DNA of 64,000 nt. Origin: Siphonodentalium dalli. Taxonomy: Eukaryota > Mollusca > Scaphopoda > Gadilida > Siphonodentaliidae. A program made the translations under genes and the position numbers. How positions within the stretch are numbered: the stretch's first letter is position 1; the number at the start of each line of letters is the position of its first letter. The stretch spans positions 119,990,723 to 120,054,722 of the forward strand of contig CP136063.1 of assembly GCA_032622095.1 (NCBI GenBank), given 5' to 3'. Below the pieces are notes generated by a model that saw nothing but the letters and a program-made list of their open reading frames with translations, ran no database searches and was not told where the DNA came from. Shown here in pieces: positions 60,716 through 64,000 of this stretch.

Positions 60716-61430
60716 ACTAGCCGATGAGCCCGACGTTGTCCGGGCTATTCAAAAACCAAATTTCAAGTCGATAGCTCCACCCGTTTCCGAGATCTCGTCT
60801 GCGCATGCCAAATTTCAAGTCGATAGCTCTACCCGTTTCCGAGATCTCGTCTGCGCATGCGCGAAGCTGGCGTCGCACGGGCTCGGCGACCCGATAAAAT
60901 TCGTATCCGGGGCAAGATACATTCACATAGCAAATTTCAAGTCGATAGCTCCACCCGTTTCCGAGATCTCGTCTGCGCATGCGCGAAGCTGGCGTCGCAC
61001 GGGCCCGGCGACCCGATAAAATTCGTATCCGGGGCAAGATACATTCACATACCAAATTTCAAGTCGATAGCTCCACCCGTTTCCCACCCGTTTCAAAAAC
61101 CAAATTTCAAGTCGATAGCTCTACCCGTTTCCGATATCTGGTCTGCGCATGCGCGAAGCTGGCGTCGCACGGGCTCGGCGACCCGATAACATTCGTATCC
61201 GGGGCAAGATACATTCACATACCAAATTTCAAGTCGATAGCTCCACCCGTTTCCGAGATTTCGGGCGCCGCACGGGCATGCCAATACGACAACGTTCACC
61301 GCCTGGTCAAACTACACACACGTACCAAGTTTCGTCCCGATCGGTCGAGAATCGTAGATTTGTATTAATGACAAACATACAGACAGACATACAGACAAAC
61401 AGACAGAAGTCTTCAAAATATATATGAGAT
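60716..61430 (+). mobile_element. 122-bp-unit repeat element, copy 2
   Basis: Head ACTAGCCGATGAGCCCGACG, a hairpin-forming GCCCGACGTTGTCCGGGC, then about five complete or partial units (near 60763, 60816, 60938, 61060, 61108, 61230), then the constant 3' part and CAGACAGACA tail ending TTCAAAATATATATGAGATAG. Overlapping plus and minus frames of 68-129 codons are unit read-through. Confidence 0.85.
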
Positions 61431-61977
61431 AGATTGGCAGATTCCAGTAGCTTTATAACGGTATATCTGGGGAGAAATCTGATGCTATATTCGTGATTAT
61501 CTGGGATGATTTCGGTATATACCGAACTGTAAAAACAAAGCGCGCCACCCGTGCTCGCAGGGAATATATTTCGAGCGATAACGTTTGCGTAAATACGAAA
61601 TTGTGAGTGTTGGTTTGTAACCGGGATTTCTGAGAAGCATTATGCCTATAACTACCCCCCTAAGCCCTGACCTAAGTGTCATACATACTATAACAATGAT
61701 GTTGTAAGAGCTCCAATAAATCTGCCCGCATAGGCAAGCACTCAATGTTCCCGTATAACTCTGCAGATGCATGCTAATAACGTTGAATGGGAAACAGACG
61801 CTCTTTATAGAGATGCGTCAAAAACAAACGCTCATTAAATAATCACTTGATTAACCCACGCCGTGCCTTTGCGGTGATTTGAGATTGGAGAACGGGTGCT
61901 CTGAGCTTCTCTAAATCGCGACCACGGTCGTGTCGGTCGTATTTGACACTTACATAGGAAGTTTGAGCTCAATCTGT
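61431..61977. other. No recognised gene; AAAGAGCGTT relative
   Basis: ACGCTCTTTAT at 61798-61808 and ACGCTCATTA at 61829-61838 match the paired end motif of 52899-53353. AGGAAGTTTGAGCTCAATCT near 61958 matches the 60254 tandem repeat. Confidence 0.5.
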
Positions 61978-62056
61978 AAACGCGTTTTGGATTCTATGAA
62001 GTACCCACACACATATATACACACATATATATATACGAAGTCTCAAAATATATAGT

Positions 62057-62450
62057 ACTAGCCGATGAGCCCGACGTTGTCCGGGCTATTCAAAAACCAA
62101 ATTTCAAGTCGATAGCTCCACCCGTTTCCGAGATCTGGTCTGCGCATGCGCGAAGCTGGCGTCGCACGGGCTCGGCGACCCGATAAAATTCGTATCCGGG
62201 GCAAGATACATTCACATAGCAAATTTCAAGTCGATAGCTCCACCCGTTTCCGAGATCTCGTATGCGCATGCGCGAAGCGGGCGCCGCACGGGCATGCCAA
62301 TACGACAACGTTCACCGCCTGGTCAAACTACACACACGTACCAAGTTTCGTCCCGATCGGTCGAGAATCGTAGATTTGTATTAATGACAAACATACAGAC
62401 AAACATACAGACAGACAGACAGACAGAGGTCTTCAAAATATATATGAGAT
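62057..62450 (+). mobile_element. 122-bp-unit repeat element, copy 3
   Basis: Same ACTAGCCGATGAGCCCGACG head and CTATTCAAAAACC, two 122-base units (near 62105, 62227), the constant 3' part and a (CAGA)n tail. Its end is followed two bases later by the head of copy 4. Confidence 0.85.
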
Positions 62451-62452
62451 AG

Positions 62453-63050
62453 ACTAGCCGATGATCCCGACGTTGTCCGGGCTATTCAAAAAACAAATTT
62501 CAAGTCGATAGCTCTACCCGTTTCCGAGATCTGGTCTGCGCATGCGCGAAGCTGGCGTCGCACGGGCTCGGCGACCCGATAAAATTCGTATCCGGGGCAA
62601 GATACATTCACAAAGCAAATTTCAAGTCGATAGCTCCACCCGTTTCCGAGATCTCGTCTGCGCATGCGCGAAGCTGGCATCGCACGGGCTCGGCGACACG
62701 ATAAAATTCGTATCCGGGGCAAGATACATTCACATACCAAATTTCAAGTCGATAGCTCCACCCGTTTCCGAGATCTCGTCTGCGCATGCGCGAAGCTGGC
62801 GTCGCACGGGCTTGGCGACCCGATAAAATTCGTATCCGGGTCAAGATACATTCACATAGCAAATTTCAAGTCGATAGCTCCACCCGTTTCCGAGATCTCG
62901 TCTGCGCACTCGTACCAAGTTTCGTCCCGATCGGTCGAGAATCGTAGATTTGTATAAATGACATACATACATACATACATACATACATACATACATACAT
63001 ACATACAGACAGACAGACAGACAGAGGTCTTCAAAATATATAGGAGATTA
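62453..63050 (+). mobile_element. 122-bp-unit repeat element, copy 4
   Basis: Head ACTAGCCGATGATCCCGACG, four units near 62504, 62626, 62748 and 62870, the last cut short into the constant 3' part (TACCAAGTTTCGTCCCGATC). The tail is a (CATA)n of about 12 units (62959-63006), then CAGACAGACAG and TTCAAAATATATAGGAGA. Confidence 0.85.
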
Positions 63051-64000
63051 ACGGTCAGCATATGGTGCATCAGATTTAGCTTGTTGCCCGTTTCAGAAAG
63101 TGTCCCAAAATATATTTTTCAGGGAAGACAACTCTTTCTCCTAAAACAAAATGAATATGTTCTCGAGTACATGTGTCAGGGCATAAACAAATTATTGCGG
63201 TTATAAACTGCACAATATATCGTTTACATTATTAAGAAATGATAATAAAATGACACGAGATACAAAACTAGACCAATTTATGAGCTGGTTAGAAAAAATT
63301 GCGATAAATATTTTGAAATCGCGAAAAATAACTTGGATTTTGAAAATAATTGTCACCTATAAATGGCTATAACTTGTGAACCACATGGGCTATTGATCCG
63401 CAACATGGCTCAAAAATTGCCCCATTGACATGCCATGGAATGCCATGAGTGTTGCTGTGACAATGTTATATGAGCATAAACTTAACCCCACCCCCTAAAA
63501 TATAACTTTTTGCAGAAAAACGAATGATGTAGTTTACACTTAGAATGCTGCATGTCAAGTTGTTTTTAGAAGCATAAACTGAAGCAGTGTATAGAGTGGT
63601 GAAGGGAATTATAAATAACGGTGTCTGAACGTGATCTAAGATTAAAATTTGAAATTTGTTTATGAAAAATGAGAATTTTAACTAATTTCTGTAAAATTTA
63701 CAACATTGTCATTAAATTTTGATAGGCTATGGTATAACATCACGAGAACACTGGTCTAGATTTAGTAAGTTCATAAAACCTCATACGATCACCTGTCTGG
63801 CACCTATTTCGTATATTTTTCAATTTTTACTTGGATATTTATGGAAATATACTATATCTATTATATATATTTCAACTGAACACATATGGCTATAATGGTT
63901 TATGAGTGAGACTTGCGTTATACAGAATGGTATTTTCTTATTTGTGCCGCGCATGTCGGGACAGTGATCACAACTGACAATAGATATGGCATTACATGCG
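63051..64000. other. No recognised feature
   Basis: AT-rich with short frames only; I see no repeat ends, exons or motifs. Confidence 0.45.

Noticed and set aside
60716-60765. Hammerhead ribozyme at the head of the 122-bp-unit elements (GATGAG followed by a GCCCG...CGGGC stem)
   Set aside because: The core needs CUGANGA and a GAAA box after stem II. Here it is CCGATGA and TATTCAAAA, so the catalytic positions are not met in any copy I see.

Overview
This is AT-rich, intron-dominated, repeat-packed eukaryotic DNA. The only clear host gene is split by GT-AG introns and encodes a metazoan voltage-gated potassium channel alpha subunit of the Kv3/Shaw type. The rest is LINE remnants, many miniature inverted-repeat transposons (MITEs), foldback palindromes and satellites. 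The content suggests an invertebrate animal, probably marine. I cannot name the phylum from sequence alone.

Host gene. Two plus-strand exons fit together in phase. Exon 3501-3766 encodes the end of the T1 tetramerisation domain (with the H-X5-C-X20-CC zinc site) and the lead-in to S1. Exon 39451-40542 encodes S1 to S6, the TVGYGD filter and a basic C-terminal tail ending in a stop. Between them is a 35,684-base intron. The N-terminal T1 exon(s) and promoter lie upstream of the window. The channel has two odd features: its S4 charge ladder reads F-R-R-R-H-K instead of R-R-R-R-K-R, and its S6 gate reads T-I-P instead of P-x-P.

Layout. 1-3500: a broken non-LTR retrotransposon interrupted by a TTAA-flanked MITE, then a (TC)n/(TA)n tract. 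3501-3766: first Kv exon. 3767-39450: the intron, holding a 161-bp hairpin, a gag-only ORF, an 1.8-kb element with near-identical 451-bp ends, several TTAA MITEs, a possible Cys-rich coding fragment (20007-20340), arrays built on the palindrome TTTGCGCTTAAGCGCAAA, foldback elements, and a 37-bp minisatellite. 39451-40542: the channel core exon. 40543-55100: mostly unrecognised sequence with scattered MITEs. 55101-57010: two LINE pieces, one split by a Harbinger-like MITE with a 3-bp target duplication. 57030-59090: a palindromic satellite and a ~1.9-kb inverted repeat. 59161-63050: four copies of a 122-bp-unit repeat, some joined head to tail. 63051-64000: nothing recognised.

No tRNA, rRNA, CRISPR or prokaryotic-type operon was found. 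Most short open frames are chance or lie inside repeats.
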